Below are positions 52,434 through 61,648 of a stretch of DNA of 64,000 nt, piece after piece. Position 1 is the first letter of the stretch; each line of letters begins with the position of its first letter. A program made the position numbers and the translations under genes. The notes below the pieces were generated by a model. It was given only the letters and a program-made list of their open reading frames with translations. It ran no database searches and was not told where the DNA came from. Source of the stretch: CBFHSF01 sp965661055 (GTDB lineage Bacteria; Bacteroidota; Bacteroidia; Flavobacteriales; Schleiferiaceae); assembly GCA_965661055.1 (NCBI GenBank), contig CBFICS010000005.1, positions 1 through 64,000 of the forward strand, given 5' to 3'.

Positions 52434-52467
52434 AAAAAAGCCCCATCAAATGATGGGGCTTTTTTTA
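52434..52467. terminator. Bidirectional terminator between the PD40 gene and rlmH
   Basis: The stem GCCCCATCA / TGATGGGGC is flanked by A6 and T7, so it can stop transcripts from both directions. It overlaps the last codons of the convergent rlmH. Confidence 0.85.
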
Positions 52468-52938
52468 TGAATGATGGTATTTTTCGTTATTTAAAATGGA
52501 AAAACCGCGATACAACTGCTCTAAAAAAATCATCCTCACCATTTGATGAGAATAGGTCATTGAGCTTAAACTAATTTTAGATTGAGCCCGTTGATAAACG
52601 TCGTCAGAAAACCCAAAGGCACCTCCAACAATAAAAATCAGTCTCTTCGGACTCGTATTCATCCATTTTTGAATTTGAACGGCCCATTTCTCTGAAGAAA
52701 ACTGTTTTCCGTTCTCGTCTAGCAGTACTACAAAATCTGAGGCTTCAAATTTTGACAGAAGAAATTGACCTTCTATTTTTTTTATTTCTACCTCAGAAGT
52801 TTTCTTTCCTCTCTTCACATCAGGCCATTGCACATAAGAAAACTTGGTATAGTGAGGAATTCTTTTCAAATACTCATCTTCACCTTGTTGTAAGTATTTT
52901 GCATTTGTTTTACCAATTACCCAAAAGCAAATCTCCAT
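52465..52938 (-). CDS. rlmH: 23S rRNA (pseudouridine1915-N3)-methyltransferase RlmH
   Basis: RlmH is a SPOUT methyltransferase that modifies pseudouridine 1915 in the decoding region of 70S ribosomes. The 157-residue protein has the start MEICFWVIGK, the middle FVVLLDENGKQFSSEKWA, and the knot motifs RLIFIVGGAFGFSDDVYQ and SLSSMTYSHQMVRMIFLEQL. The frame extends to 52956, but the ATG at 52938 aligns with the family. It is divergent from nadC with a short gap. Confidence 0.95.
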   Translation of the reverse strand: MEICFWVIGKTNAKYLQQGEDEYLKRIPHYTKFSYVQWPDVKRGKKTSEVEIKKIEGQFLLSKFEASDFVVLLDENGKQFSSEKWAVQIQKWMNTSPKRLIFIVGGAFGFSDDVYQRAQSKISLSSMTYSHQMVRMIFLEQLYRGFSILNNEKYHHS

Positions 52939-52996
52939 AATTGTATCTTCGTTCAAAAGTTAAGACCTTTGCAATATTAAGCATAATTGAAAGGAC

Positions 52997-53842
52997 ATGT
53001 TAAACATTCCTAATCTTCAAGAGATTATTAAAAACGCCTTTACGGAGGACGTTGGAGATGGAGACCACAGTACCCTAGCTTGTATTCCCGACACCCAATC
53101 TGGTGCAGCTAAACTTCTTGTTAAGGAAGAGGGAATTTTGGCAGGGGTAGCCCTTGCCAAAGAGATTTTCTCCTTTTACGACCCACGATTAGAAATAGAG
53201 ATTTTACTTGAAGACGGAAGCCCCATAAAGCCAGGGGATGTTGCGTTTATTGTCCGTGGTCCAGAAAGATCATTATTAACAACAGAGCGTTTGGTTTTGA
53301 ATTTCATGCAAAGATTAAGTGGAATTGCAACGCAGACCGCTAAATACGTAAAAATGCTTGAGAATACTCCAACAAAAGTGTTAGACACCCGGAAAACAAC
53401 CCCTGGTCTACGCCATTTAGAAAAATGGGCTGTAACCTTAGGAGGAGGAATGAATCATCGCATTGGCCTTTACGATATGATAATGCTCAAAGACAACCAC
53501 ATAGATTTTTGTGGTGGCATTACAAAAGCGGTTGAAAAAACTAGAAAATACCTAGAGGAGCAAAACAAGCCACTAAAAATTGAAGTAGAAACCAGAAACC
53601 TAGAAGAGGTAAAAGAAGCTTTATCTTGTAAGGTTGACCGAATAATGCTTGACAACTTCTCCATAGAAAACACACAAAAAGCCTTAACTTTAATTGGTGG
53701 TAAAGCAGAGACAGAATCTAGCGGTGGCATTACTGATAAAAACATAAAGGACTATGCAAACTGCGGAGTAGACTTTATTTCGGTTGGCGCTTTAACCCAT
53801 CAAATATTTAGTTTAGATCTTAGTCTAAAAGCAATTAAATGA
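52997..53842 (+). CDS. nadC: Nicotinate-nucleotide pyrophosphorylase (carboxylating)
   Basis: NadC converts quinolinate and PRPP to nicotinate mononucleotide in de novo NAD synthesis. The 281-residue protein shows EDVGDGDHSTLACI, LTTERLVLNFMQRLSGIATQ, the substrate-binding segment DTRKTTPGLRHLEKWAV, MNHRIGLYDMIMLKDNHID, IEVETRNLEE, DRIMLDNF and the C-terminal SSGGITDKN and VDFISVGALTH. The stop overlaps the start of the YihY-family gene by 4 nt. Confidence 0.95.
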   Translation: MLNIPNLQEIIKNAFTEDVGDGDHSTLACIPDTQSGAAKLLVKEEGILAGVALAKEIFSFYDPRLEIEILLEDGSPIKPGDVAFIVRGPERSLLTTERLVLNFMQRLSGIATQTAKYVKMLENTPTKVLDTRKTTPGLRHLEKWAVTLGGGMNHRIGLYDMIMLKDNHIDFCGGITKAVEKTRKYLEEQNKPLKIEVETRNLEEVKEALSCKVDRIMLDNFSIENTQKALTLIGGKAETESSGGITDKNIKDYANCGVDFISVGALTHQIFSLDLSLKAIK

Positions 53843-54777
53843 TCAGAAAGAAGGCCCAAAATAAATGGGAGATATTCTATCGGTTTGTCAAACGAAAAAC
53901 CAAACAGGTGCCACTTCCGTTTATGGAAGGCATGTCTTTATATGATGTTGTAAGCTTTTTTATCCGGGGAATCATTGATGGAAAAATCACGACGAGGGCT
54001 TCATCATTAGCCTTTTCATTTTTCTTAGCCATATTTCCGGCCATACTATTCTTGTTCACCTTAATTCCCTACATAGCAATTGATGGATTTCAGATGGAGC
54101 TATTTGAACTCATGCAAGATATTATGCCACCACAGACCTATGAAGAAGCCAAAAGCACCATTGACGATATTCTTACGCACAAACAAGGAGGGCTTTTATC
54201 AATAGGTTTTATTGCCACCCTATTATTTGCAACCAATGGGGTTTATTCAATAATCACAAACTTTTCGCAATCTGTTCATGAAATTGATTTCAGAAGTTTT
54301 TGGCAACAATACATTGTAGCCGTTGGACTCACCATCATCCTTTCTATACTTCTTATAATTACCATAGTGGTTTTAATATTTACCGAATCTGTAGGTAATT
54401 ATTTTGTAGAACTAGACCTGCTATCTAACTACGTTGTTGACCTAATACAAGGAGGAAGAGTAATTACTTTGATTATTCTAGTCCAAACGAGTATTTCTTT
54501 ACTGATATATTTTGGTCCTACGAAAAAGAGTGACTGGCACTTCTTTAGTCCGGGTTCACTATTAGCCACCACCCTGATTGTGATTATTTCATTTTTATTC
54601 GGATATTACATAGATAACTTTTCACAGTACAATAAGCTATACGGATCTATTTCTACATTAATCATAATCATGTTATGGATTTATGTGAATTCATTAGTTT
54701 TGATAATAGGGTTTGAATTAGATGCAAGTATTGCAGGAGTAAAAAAGAAAATTAAAGACAACAATAAAAGAGATTAG
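53839..54777 (+). CDS. YihY/BrkB-family inner-membrane protein
   Basis: The 312-residue protein has six predicted membrane helices, e.g. LAFSFFLAIFPAILFLFTLI, GLLSIGFIATLLFATNGVYS, VAVGLTIILSILLIITIVVL and IIIMLWIYVNSLVLIIGFEL, and the family signature ITTRASSLAFSFFLAIFP. The family was once called ribonuclease BN, which is not supported; its function is unknown, though transport has been suggested. The start overlaps nadC by 4 nt and the DUF2147 gene follows 3 bp downstream, forming one run. Confidence 0.9.
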   Translation: MIRKKAQNKWEIFYRFVKRKTKQVPLPFMEGMSLYDVVSFFIRGIIDGKITTRASSLAFSFFLAIFPAILFLFTLIPYIAIDGFQMELFELMQDIMPPQTYEEAKSTIDDILTHKQGGLLSIGFIATLLFATNGVYSIITNFSQSVHEIDFRSFWQQYIVAVGLTIILSILLIITIVVLIFTESVGNYFVELDLLSNYVVDLIQGGRVITLIILVQTSISLLIYFGPTKKSDWHFFSPGSLLATTLIVIISFLFGYYIDNFSQYNKLYGSISTLIIIMLWIYVNSLVLIIGFELDASIAGVKKKIKDNNKRD

Positions 54778-54780
54778 ATT

Positions 54781-55218
54781 ATGAGAAATGCCATTATCAC
54801 CATTGCCTTGTTGGTAATTCCATTTTTAGGGATGAGTCAGTCAGATGAGATATTAGGAATTTGGCTCAATGAAAAAAAAGACTCTAAAATAGAAGTCTAC
54901 AAATCGGGGGATAAGTATTTTGGAAAAATCATTTGGTTAAAGAACAATGTAAATGACGATGGCACCAGTCCAAAGTTAGATAAGAAAAACGAAGACAAAG
55001 CCGAACAGAAAAAACCCATTGTTGGTAAGGTAATTTTAACCAATCTCTCTTGGGACGCTGATGACAAAGAATGGTCAGACGGTGAAATCTATGATCCTAG
55101 AGGCGGCTCTCTTTACAGTTGTTTTGCTAGAATGGAAGCAAAAGATAAATTGTTTATCAAAGGATATATTGGCTTTAGCCTAATTGGAAGAAGTACTATT
55201 TGGACCCGTGTAAAATAA
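54781..55218 (+). CDS. Exported DUF2147-family protein
   Basis: A 145-residue protein with signal peptide (IITIALLVIPFLGMSQSDE) followed by the DUF2147 pattern: EILGIWLNEKKDSKIEVYKS, KYFGKIIWLKN, then GKVILTNLSW, WSDGEIYDPRGGSLYSCFA, RMEAKDKLFIKGYIGFSLIG and the final RSTIWTRV. The beta-rich domain is found in many secreted bacterial proteins without an assigned function. It closes the nadC-YihY-DUF2147 run and meets the convergent LamG gene after 4 bp; no terminator is visible between them. Confidence 0.9.
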   Translation: MRNAIITIALLVIPFLGMSQSDEILGIWLNEKKDSKIEVYKSGDKYFGKIIWLKNNVNDDGTSPKLDKKNEDKAEQKKPIVGKVILTNLSWDADDKEWSDGEIYDPRGGSLYSCFARMEAKDKLFIKGYIGFSLIGRSTIWTRVK

Positions 55219-55222
55219 TCAC

Positions 55223-57433
55223 TTACCGAATCAAGGTAATGTGAATTATTTTCTCTTTCTCCTTGTCATTTTGGTCTCTATAGAGGAATCGGGCTACATA
55301 AACACCTGGTTCCGCTCCTTTTCCATCCCACCCTTCATTTGGATCTTTGGTATAGAATAACTGTTTGCCTTGTCGATCAAAAATTCTAAGCTCATAATAA
55401 GACCCTAAAAATCCTTGAATACGATACACATCATTTAACCCATCTCCGTTGGGAGTAAAGCTTGAAGGCTCAAAGAAGGGGTCGTCTCTACATACTTCAT
55501 ACTCAACAAAGATGGAATCTGACACTGGTCCACAAACTGTTTGATAGGTAACTATTAACCAACCTGTATTGTATGCAAAGGCAGAGTCTCCAGTCTGGCC
55601 ATTTGACCATTCTATAGGGTATCCTATATCAGGCACCACAAAGGTTACGTTTTTGCCGTGGCATTGCAGAATATAATCATCCAAAACATCAAGAGTTGTG
55701 CTTAAAAGATTAATTCTAAACGTATCTGTTTTTACACAGCTCCCGAGGGTTGCTTGCACCCAAAACTCTCCGGAAGTTGACGGAACAAACGTTGAACCAG
55801 TAGAACCATCACTCCACAAATAATTCCCTGGAGAAATATCAGGCAAAGTTATGGTGGGTGGATTTCCATCACAAATAGCATAATCTTGAACCGAAATATC
55901 GGGCATATGAAATATCCTAAAAGTATCTGTGACAGAGCAAAGTCCATTAACAGCAGTAACCCAGAAGGTCCCAGTATCTGGATAAACTTGAGCATTCCCA
56001 GTATTTCCATTACTCCAATTATAAATCACAAACGGAGCACCTGGAGCTTCCATTAACAGTGGGGTTCCCTGACAAGAAACGGTATCTTTAATATCAAAGG
56101 GAGGCAGGTAAAACAGATCGACTTGAACAGTATCTAAACCATTAATACAATCATCTAAGATTTCTAATACATAGGCCCCTGAACTGTTTACTGTAATATT
56201 ACTAGTTGTATCACCAGTATTCCAAAGTAGTTTAGAGCCATTGACATTAGGAGGACCAATAATGGTAAAAATCGAGTCGCAAACTACAGTATCTTGGGTT
56301 ACAATATACCCTGTTGAGTCAATAGTTAAATCATAAATGTATTCCGCTCTACCAGCACTACTTATTGTTACCCCAGAAAAACTAGCAGGCGACCACGGGT
56401 CTATAGAATTATCCTCTCTTGTGTAACCTACGGACCTACCTGGATAGTTTACCGTATAAGGAGGAGGTGTTGCGGTAAATCCCGTTCTTGAAGTAAAGAC
56501 TCCCCAGTATGGATCACTTAAGCAATTACCTGTGGTTCCGTTTAAAGTATTGGGTTGCCCATACACCTTATAAATATAAACTGCTTCTATATTTACACTG
56601 TTGGTAGATACTGTTGGACCACTACCATTCGGCCAAGCCAAAGAAAACGGCAAAGTTGCTGGAATTCCCCAAATACTAGTATCTCCTATTGCAGCCCCAG
56701 AATGAGGAAATGTAACGCCAGTCCCAACAACTGTACCATCCCAACTATTAGGAGTTCCATCAGGTATGGTAGTCCCGGTAACAGAATTCATCTGATACCT
56801 GAATAGTTGGTCGATCTGATAGTTTTGAGCTCCTCGGGTCATGACTCTTCTTATTTGTCCTTGAAGAAGAGCTCTACTGTACAAAGCCACGTCATCTATT
56901 TCTCCATCAAAGTATTGATCAAAATTGAATATTTTTCGATATCCAATAGAAGATGTATAAGTTGGATCTGTATCCATTGTAGTTCCATTACCAAAGGTAT
57001 TTCCCGTCTTTAAAATTCCATTAACATAGACATCTATATTATTAATTGAATTTAAGACCACAGCCACATGGGTCCAACCAATATTGGTTCCAAACATTCC
57101 TGTTTGAAAGTTATGGGTTTTGTAATCGTTAAAAGAAAAACCGGTACCAGCGCCAATAATTACCTGAATATTTGTAGTAGTAGCGACTATTGAAAAACCA
57201 GAATAACCCGTGGTATTCTCTTGACTTACAAAAAGGGCTCCTTGAGAAAACCCATTAGGTTTATACCAAGCAGTAAAAGTAATTGGAAAAGATACCGTAT
57301 CTAAACCGGCAGGAATTTGAATTTTAGAGTTGGTACCACTCTTATAGGTATACCCGCTTCCAGCTAAAGGGTTTTGACCAAAGCTGAAATTACATAGTAA
57401 CAGTAATACAAAGCTGAGTATTAGTTTTTTCAT
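55223..57433 (-). CDS. LamG-domain cell-surface protein with T9SS type B sorting domain
   Basis: A 736-residue secreted protein with signal peptide (MKKLILSFVLLLLCNFSFGQ). Residues about 25-220 are a LamG/concanavalin-like domain (PITFTAWYKPNGFSQGALFV, FDQYFDGEIDDVALYSRALL). Residues about 370-650 hold repeated units around PNVNGSKLLWNTGDTTSNI, GAPFVIYNWSNGNTGNAQVY and SPGNYLWSDGSTGS, likely Ig-like adhesive repeats. The last 90 residues are the gliding-motility type C-terminal domain (SSFTPNGDGLNDVYRIQGF, YELRIFDRQGKQLFY, GWDGKGAEPGVYVARF) that directs type IX secretion. The adjacent gene at 57471 has the same domains, suggesting a duplicated pair. Confidence 0.88.
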   Translation of the reverse strand: MKKLILSFVLLLLCNFSFGQNPLAGSGYTYKSGTNSKIQIPAGLDTVSFPITFTAWYKPNGFSQGALFVSQENTTGYSGFSIVATTTNIQVIIGAGTGFSFNDYKTHNFQTGMFGTNIGWTHVAVVLNSINNIDVYVNGILKTGNTFGNGTTMDTDPTYTSSIGYRKIFNFDQYFDGEIDDVALYSRALLQGQIRRVMTRGAQNYQIDQLFRYQMNSVTGTTIPDGTPNSWDGTVVGTGVTFPHSGAAIGDTSIWGIPATLPFSLAWPNGSGPTVSTNSVNIEAVYIYKVYGQPNTLNGTTGNCLSDPYWGVFTSRTGFTATPPPYTVNYPGRSVGYTREDNSIDPWSPASFSGVTISSAGRAEYIYDLTIDSTGYIVTQDTVVCDSIFTIIGPPNVNGSKLLWNTGDTTSNITVNSSGAYVLEILDDCINGLDTVQVDLFYLPPFDIKDTVSCQGTPLLMEAPGAPFVIYNWSNGNTGNAQVYPDTGTFWVTAVNGLCSVTDTFRIFHMPDISVQDYAICDGNPPTITLPDISPGNYLWSDGSTGSTFVPSTSGEFWVQATLGSCVKTDTFRINLLSTTLDVLDDYILQCHGKNVTFVVPDIGYPIEWSNGQTGDSAFAYNTGWLIVTYQTVCGPVSDSIFVEYEVCRDDPFFEPSSFTPNGDGLNDVYRIQGFLGSYYELRIFDRQGKQLFYTKDPNEGWDGKGAEPGVYVARFLYRDQNDKEKEKIIHITLIR

Positions 57434-57470
57434 ATGTTTTATGCGGCATCTTCAACTCTATTTAAGGAAA

Positions 57471-58745
57471 TCACCTAGTAAGGTTAATAAAACCTTGCTT
57501 TTCATGGGGATTCCCCTCCTCATCGACAAAAAGTATTTTATAGGCATAGACTCCTTCAGCGACACGCTTACCAGAGGGATCAGTTCCATCCCAGCCATTC
57601 TTTATGTTTTTAGAATGATATAGAATATTACCTAATCTATTAAAAATCATTATTTCATATTCAACAATACTATTGGCTTGTACTAAGAAAACATCATTCT
57701 TTAAATCACCATTTGGAGAGAATGAGTTCGCAACCCATACCGTAGAGTAATTATTGGGAAGATTTGAAAGAGAGTCACATGGGTCAACTGTGATTGATAC
57801 ATCAGACGACGTCTGATATTTACAATATCCTGCTTGAGCGGTATAAGTGGTATTAACTGTAGGTTTAGTTACAACGCTCAACCCTTGATCTCCAGTAGAC
57901 CAAACAACACCAAAATTCCACCCCAGATTAAGGGCCGAAATTGAAGTAGAAGCTCCACCGGTTGGAGTACCAATTAACCCCGTGGGCGAACAATCCAATA
58001 CTGTGCCTCCAGACACTCCTTCATTTAAGTCAAAGTACATGACAAGGTCCATATGAAGGGATGGATTAATATGCGTTGAAGCATTGTTCTGTAGTTCTGA
58101 TCCTGTAAGGGCTCTTTTCCACATTCTTACTTCATCAATGTCTCCAAAGAAAAAGTGATCGGCACCTACGCCACCATAAGCAGCACCAATTGCCATATTA
58201 TATGAGTTTCCTAAAACAGGAGGAGTTACTGGAGTGGCATTTGAAACACCATCTACAAAGCCATCTAAATAAACTTCAAAGGTTCCTGAAGAAAAGTCAG
58301 CAACGTAAGCAATATGATGCCAAAACCCATCATTTACTAGAGTAACACCTGAAGTTGAAATTGAGACAGGACCTATAGCCGTTTCTCCGAAAAGCATTCC
58401 GTTCTTTAGCCCCAATCTATATCCAGGGGTACCTTCTACTCCTTTACTAACTGTAGAAGAGAAGGTCGCTCTATTATCGACCGTTTTTACCCAAGCTTCA
58501 AGGGTGAAATTTTCACCGGGAGTAATTGAAAAAACCGGATCATCTGGAATGGAGATATGATCATTAGCACCATCAAAAGTGTAGGTGTAATTATCGGGTT
58601 CAGTCACGGTGGCAACCAAATTAACTTCCTCTCCTTCACAAACTATAGTTGGATTTGCGGCGGTAGTAATTGTTAATGTATTTTGACTAAAAACAGGAAT
58701 GGAAAAAATGATTCCTGTTAATAATGCAATTGTCTTTTTTACCAT
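57471..58745 (-). CDS. LamG-domain cell-surface protein with T9SS type B sorting domain (paralogue)
   Basis: A 424-residue secreted protein with signal peptide (MVKKTIALLTGIIFSIPVFS). Residues about 50-245 are a LamG domain (YTFDGANDHISIPDDPVFSI, TLEAWVKTVDNRATFSSTVS, FFGDIDEVRMWKRALTGSEL), then a short Ig-like unit (NFGVVWSTGDQGLSVVTKPT) and the gliding-type C-terminal domain (NSFSPNGDLKNDVFLVQANS, YEIMIFNRLGNILYHSKNI, GWDGTDPSGKRVAEGVYAY). It shares the plan of the 736-residue neighbour but lacks most repeats. Both genes lie 37 bp apart on the same strand. Likely adhesive or gliding-related surface proteins; ligands unknown. Confidence 0.88.
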   Translation of the reverse strand: MVKKTIALLTGIIFSIPVFSQNTLTITTAANPTIVCEGEEVNLVATVTEPDNYTYTFDGANDHISIPDDPVFSITPGENFTLEAWVKTVDNRATFSSTVSKGVEGTPGYRLGLKNGMLFGETAIGPVSISTSGVTLVNDGFWHHIAYVADFSSGTFEVYLDGFVDGVSNATPVTPPVLGNSYNMAIGAAYGGVGADHFFFGDIDEVRMWKRALTGSELQNNASTHINPSLHMDLVMYFDLNEGVSGGTVLDCSPTGLIGTPTGGASTSISALNLGWNFGVVWSTGDQGLSVVTKPTVNTTYTAQAGYCKYQTSSDVSITVDPCDSLSNLPNNYSTVWVANSFSPNGDLKNDVFLVQANSIVEYEIMIFNRLGNILYHSKNIKNGWDGTDPSGKRVAEGVYAYKILFVDEEGNPHEKQGFINLTR

Positions 58746-58807
58746 GAGGTAAATTTATTGAATTGTTCCTAATTATTCATCAATAATGATACGCCTTTAA
58801 TCAAACG

Positions 58808-59098
58808 ATGAATATTAATTATTTAACGCTGCGGAAGATAATAAAAACATTATTTAAAAAGAGTAATGAATCAGGTTTCTGAGTATCTTTCCCAATTGAA
58901 AATAACACATCTGATAATTTTCTATTCATTTACACTAGACTAGTATTTTTATGGAAAGCAAAAAAACTTGGACCATACCTAGGATTGTTTGGCTATGAAA
59001 AAATGCAAACTCCAAAGGGAAAGTTAACCCCAATAAAAGGAGAAGGATATAAACGTTACGTGTTTAATAGGTTGGCACCTTATTTTCTAAAGTATTAA
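58808..59098 (+). pseudogene. Gene remnant with in-frame TGA
   Basis: An ATG at 58808 opens a frame (MNINYLTLRKIIKTLFKKS) that meets a TGA at 58880-58882 after 24 codons and then continues in the same phase for 71 codons to TAA at 59096-59098. The second part has a strongly protein-like composition (FIYTRLVFLWKAKKLGPYLG, KGKLTPIKGEGYKRYVFNRL, APYFLKY), like the C-terminus of a larger protein, but I do not recognise the family. TGA is a normal stop elsewhere here (for example cysS), so recoding is unlikely; decay is the simpler reading. Its end overlaps the convergent glycosyltransferase gene by 12 bp. The first 62 bp of the gap (58746-58807) show nothing further. Confidence 0.5.
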
Positions 59099-60241
59099 AT
59101 TATACACTTCCAAAAAGCATCGTGAAACCTCTTGCTCAGTGAATCTGTCTTTGTTTTTTTCTACAATTTCTTTTTTGTTTTTCGGATCTTTTGTCATGAC
59201 TTCGAGAGCGGAAACAAAATCATGAATTGTATTTTCGCAAAGAACACCATCTGCCTCGCTAACAAGCTCAGGAATTGCCCCAACATTACTTGCAATAACA
59301 GGAAGGCCATTTTTCAAAGCTTCGGCTATCACCAAGCTAAAAGTTTCTGTTTTTGATGCGTGAAGGAAAATATCTGAATCTTGAAAAAGTTTATACAATT
59401 CGGGTTTTGTTAAAAAGCCCTTCCACCTAAAGTCAATATTTAAATTTTCAGAATATTTCTTCATCAAGGGGATTGCATCTCCTCCTCCAGCAAAAGATAA
59501 TTCTATTTTCAAGTCAGGATTATTAATAGAAAACTGAGCAACAGAATCTATTATTAAATATGGCAACTTAGGATCTGTCTTGGAGGTCTTCCAGTTTGCG
59601 ACGGCTAACAGTTTTAAATACTTATTTGTACTTTCTTCTTTAATTGAATAAGTAGTTGGTGCAGGAACAATATTGGGAGTTATTTGAACAATTTCCGGAA
59701 GGTCAGTAACACTGTTTTTTAAATTATTTAAAGTAAACTTTGAAACGGTAGTTAACGCTGATGATTTCCTGAGAATTGAACGAGAGTGACCAGAAGAAAA
59801 TTTATACAATTTCCCACGTAAGTGGAAATGTGCCTTGGACCAATGTTCAGTAATTACATGAGGCTTACGCATACAATTAGCCAAGAAACACCCAAAATAT
59901 CCGGCCGGTAACAAAACATTACTATTAACAACGTCGTACAAAGAAAAGTCTAAAGCAAGTTTTCGAAAAAAACGGCCATATACTTTTAATAGAATCCAAG
60001 GGGCAACATAGGCAAGTTTGTAAGAAAAAAAAGTCAGGCTAACTTCCTTTACATTAATTCCTTGATAAACCTTATCAACAATGGTTGCCTTTGGAAAATA
60101 TCCTTTTTGAAATTGAATTGACAAAAGGGTGAGGTCAACCCCGCTATGGATTAATGCCTTAGCATGTTCAATAATAAAAACACCTTGACTAGGCTTTTCT
60201 TTTTTCGGAAACCAATGAGTCACAAACAAAACCTTCATCAC
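59087..60241 (-). CDS. Glycosyltransferase family 4 (GT-B)
   Basis: A 384-residue enzyme that adds a sugar to a surface glycan intermediate on the cytoplasmic face. The N-domain starts with MKVLFVTHWFPKKEKPSQGV, a pattern common in GT4 enzymes, and the C-domain has the EX7E donor motif (ETFSLVIAEALKNGLPVIAS), VGAIPELVSEADGVL and LFQDSDIFLHAS. It lies 3 bp after the flippase gene on the minus strand. The donor and acceptor are unknown. Its 3' end overlaps the gene remnant by 12 bp. Confidence 0.9.
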   Translation of the reverse strand: MMKVLFVTHWFPKKEKPSQGVFIIEHAKALIHSGVDLTLLSIQFQKGYFPKATIVDKVYQGINVKEVSLTFFSYKLAYVAPWILLKVYGRFFRKLALDFSLYDVVNSNVLLPAGYFGCFLANCMRKPHVITEHWSKAHFHLRGKLYKFSSGHSRSILRKSSALTTVSKFTLNNLKNSVTDLPEIVQITPNIVPAPTTYSIKEESTNKYLKLLAVANWKTSKTDPKLPYLIIDSVAQFSINNPDLKIELSFAGGGDAIPLMKKYSENLNIDFRWKGFLTKPELYKLFQDSDIFLHASKTETFSLVIAEALKNGLPVIASNVGAIPELVSEADGVLCENTIHDFVSALEVMTKDPKNKKEIVEKNKDRFTEQEVSRCFLEVYNLIL

Positions 60242-60244
60242 TGC

Positions 60245-61648
60245 TTAGTTTAAATTTATTCCCCTCTTCTTCCAAGAATACGCAAAATATAATGAGACGG
60301 AAATTCCAAATAGATTTAATATGACAGGAATTTCAAAAACGGAATAATCCAATGGTTTTGCAAATATGGCCATACCAATCAAGGTAACCGAGAATATTAA
60401 ATAGATAATGTACTTTTTTGAAAAAGGGTGCATTTCAAATTTTTTGTAAAGAAAAAACACCTTGACTACTTCATAAATAACAACTGAAATTAAAGAGCCA
60501 AGAGCTGCACCTTCAATTCCAAGTTTTGGAATCATAATAATATTAAACCCTACCAACAAGAAGAGCATTAAAAATCCTAGTTTAAAGTTTAGATTAAAAT
60601 ACTTTGAATTGAGTAAAATCATGGCACTTGGACCGGTTCCTCCTAAGACTATTTGACTTAATCCTATAAAAACAATTACATTTTGGGTTAAACCAAGGCT
60701 ATCGGGCAACAGCTGGTTAACTAAACCAAGGTTTATCACTATAAAGAAGAAAATCAACGAGTTAACCAATAATTGAATTTCGGCCCCTTTACCATAAATA
60801 CTTCTTAGCTTTTGCAAGTTTTCATTTGCCCATGCCTCAGAAATATAAGGCCTTAAACTTGTAGTAATAGATTTTGAGGGTATGCTTACGATTGACCCCA
60901 CAAAAAAAGCAATAGAATAAATTGCTACATCTGACTTTCCTAAATAAAATCCTATCATTAAAAAGTCAATTCTTGAAAGTAACAATTCCAAGCTTGAAGT
61001 CAGCATGATAATTACCCCAAAGTACCATTGTTTTCTAAATTGAAAAAAATGACTTTTAATATTAAATGAAGGAATTAGGTGTCTTGAATAATACAGCATT
61101 CCTAGGGTATGTAAAACATATCCAAATGAAAAAATCATTAAAAATGTATTGTCTTCTATTTTATAGACCCAATAAATTAACAAGGTAAAAAGCAATATTA
61201 GTCTTCTACCAACATTTTTTAAAAACAAAGGAACAACTGTCTGTTTGTCGATATGAGACAAAGAAGCAAAAACTTCAAAAAAGAGCATCGAAACAGCAGT
61301 AGCTGAAAAGTATATCCATGTATTATTTATACTAAATGGAATAACGAAGGATGAAATAATTAAAAGCATTGAAGCGATTGCTGAAATCAGTAAACCAAAA
61401 GAAAAGTACTGAGCTTTTTGACGACTATCAAAAATTGGAAAATACTTAATTACAGCATGTGGAATTCCTAGATGACCGAAAGATGAAAATATTGAAGAAT
61501 AGGCTAAAAGAAGTGTTACTAATCCCATAAAACCTATATTCCCTTCATAAAGACGAGGAAACAAAAACATGGTATTTACTGCTCCCAATCCTACACCTAT
61601 ATAGGCTATTACTGAATTTAAAAAACCTTGTTTAGCAGCCTTACCCAT
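60245..61648 (-). CDS. Polysaccharide/oligosaccharide flippase (Wzx-like)
   Basis: The 467-residue protein has about 12-14 membrane helices and the typical N-terminus of the MATE/MVF-type exporters for surface sugars (AAKQGFLNSVIAYIGVGLGA). Later segments include GVIIMLTSSLELLLSRIDFL, IMIPKLGIEGAALGSLIS and the Arg-rich end RGINLN. Such proteins move lipid-linked oligosaccharides across the inner membrane. Its start overlaps the 3' end of the sulfotransferase gene by 8 bp and the glycosyltransferase gene follows, so the three form an operon for a sulfated glycan. Confidence 0.85.
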   Translation of the reverse strand: MGKAAKQGFLNSVIAYIGVGLGAVNTMFLFPRLYEGNIGFMGLVTLLLAYSSIFSSFGHLGIPHAVIKYFPIFDSRQKAQYFSFGLLISAIASMLLIISSFVIPFSINNTWIYFSATAVSMLFFEVFASLSHIDKQTVVPLFLKNVGRRLILLFTLLIYWVYKIEDNTFLMIFSFGYVLHTLGMLYYSRHLIPSFNIKSHFFQFRKQWYFGVIIMLTSSLELLLSRIDFLMIGFYLGKSDVAIYSIAFFVGSIVSIPSKSITTSLRPYISEAWANENLQKLRSIYGKGAEIQLLVNSLIFFFIVINLGLVNQLLPDSLGLTQNVIVFIGLSQIVLGGTGPSAMILLNSKYFNLNFKLGFLMLFLLVGFNIIMIPKLGIEGAALGSLISVVIYEVVKVFFLYKKFEMHPFSKKYIIYLIFSVTLIGMAIFAKPLDYSVFEIPVILNLFGISVSLYFAYSWKKRGINLN

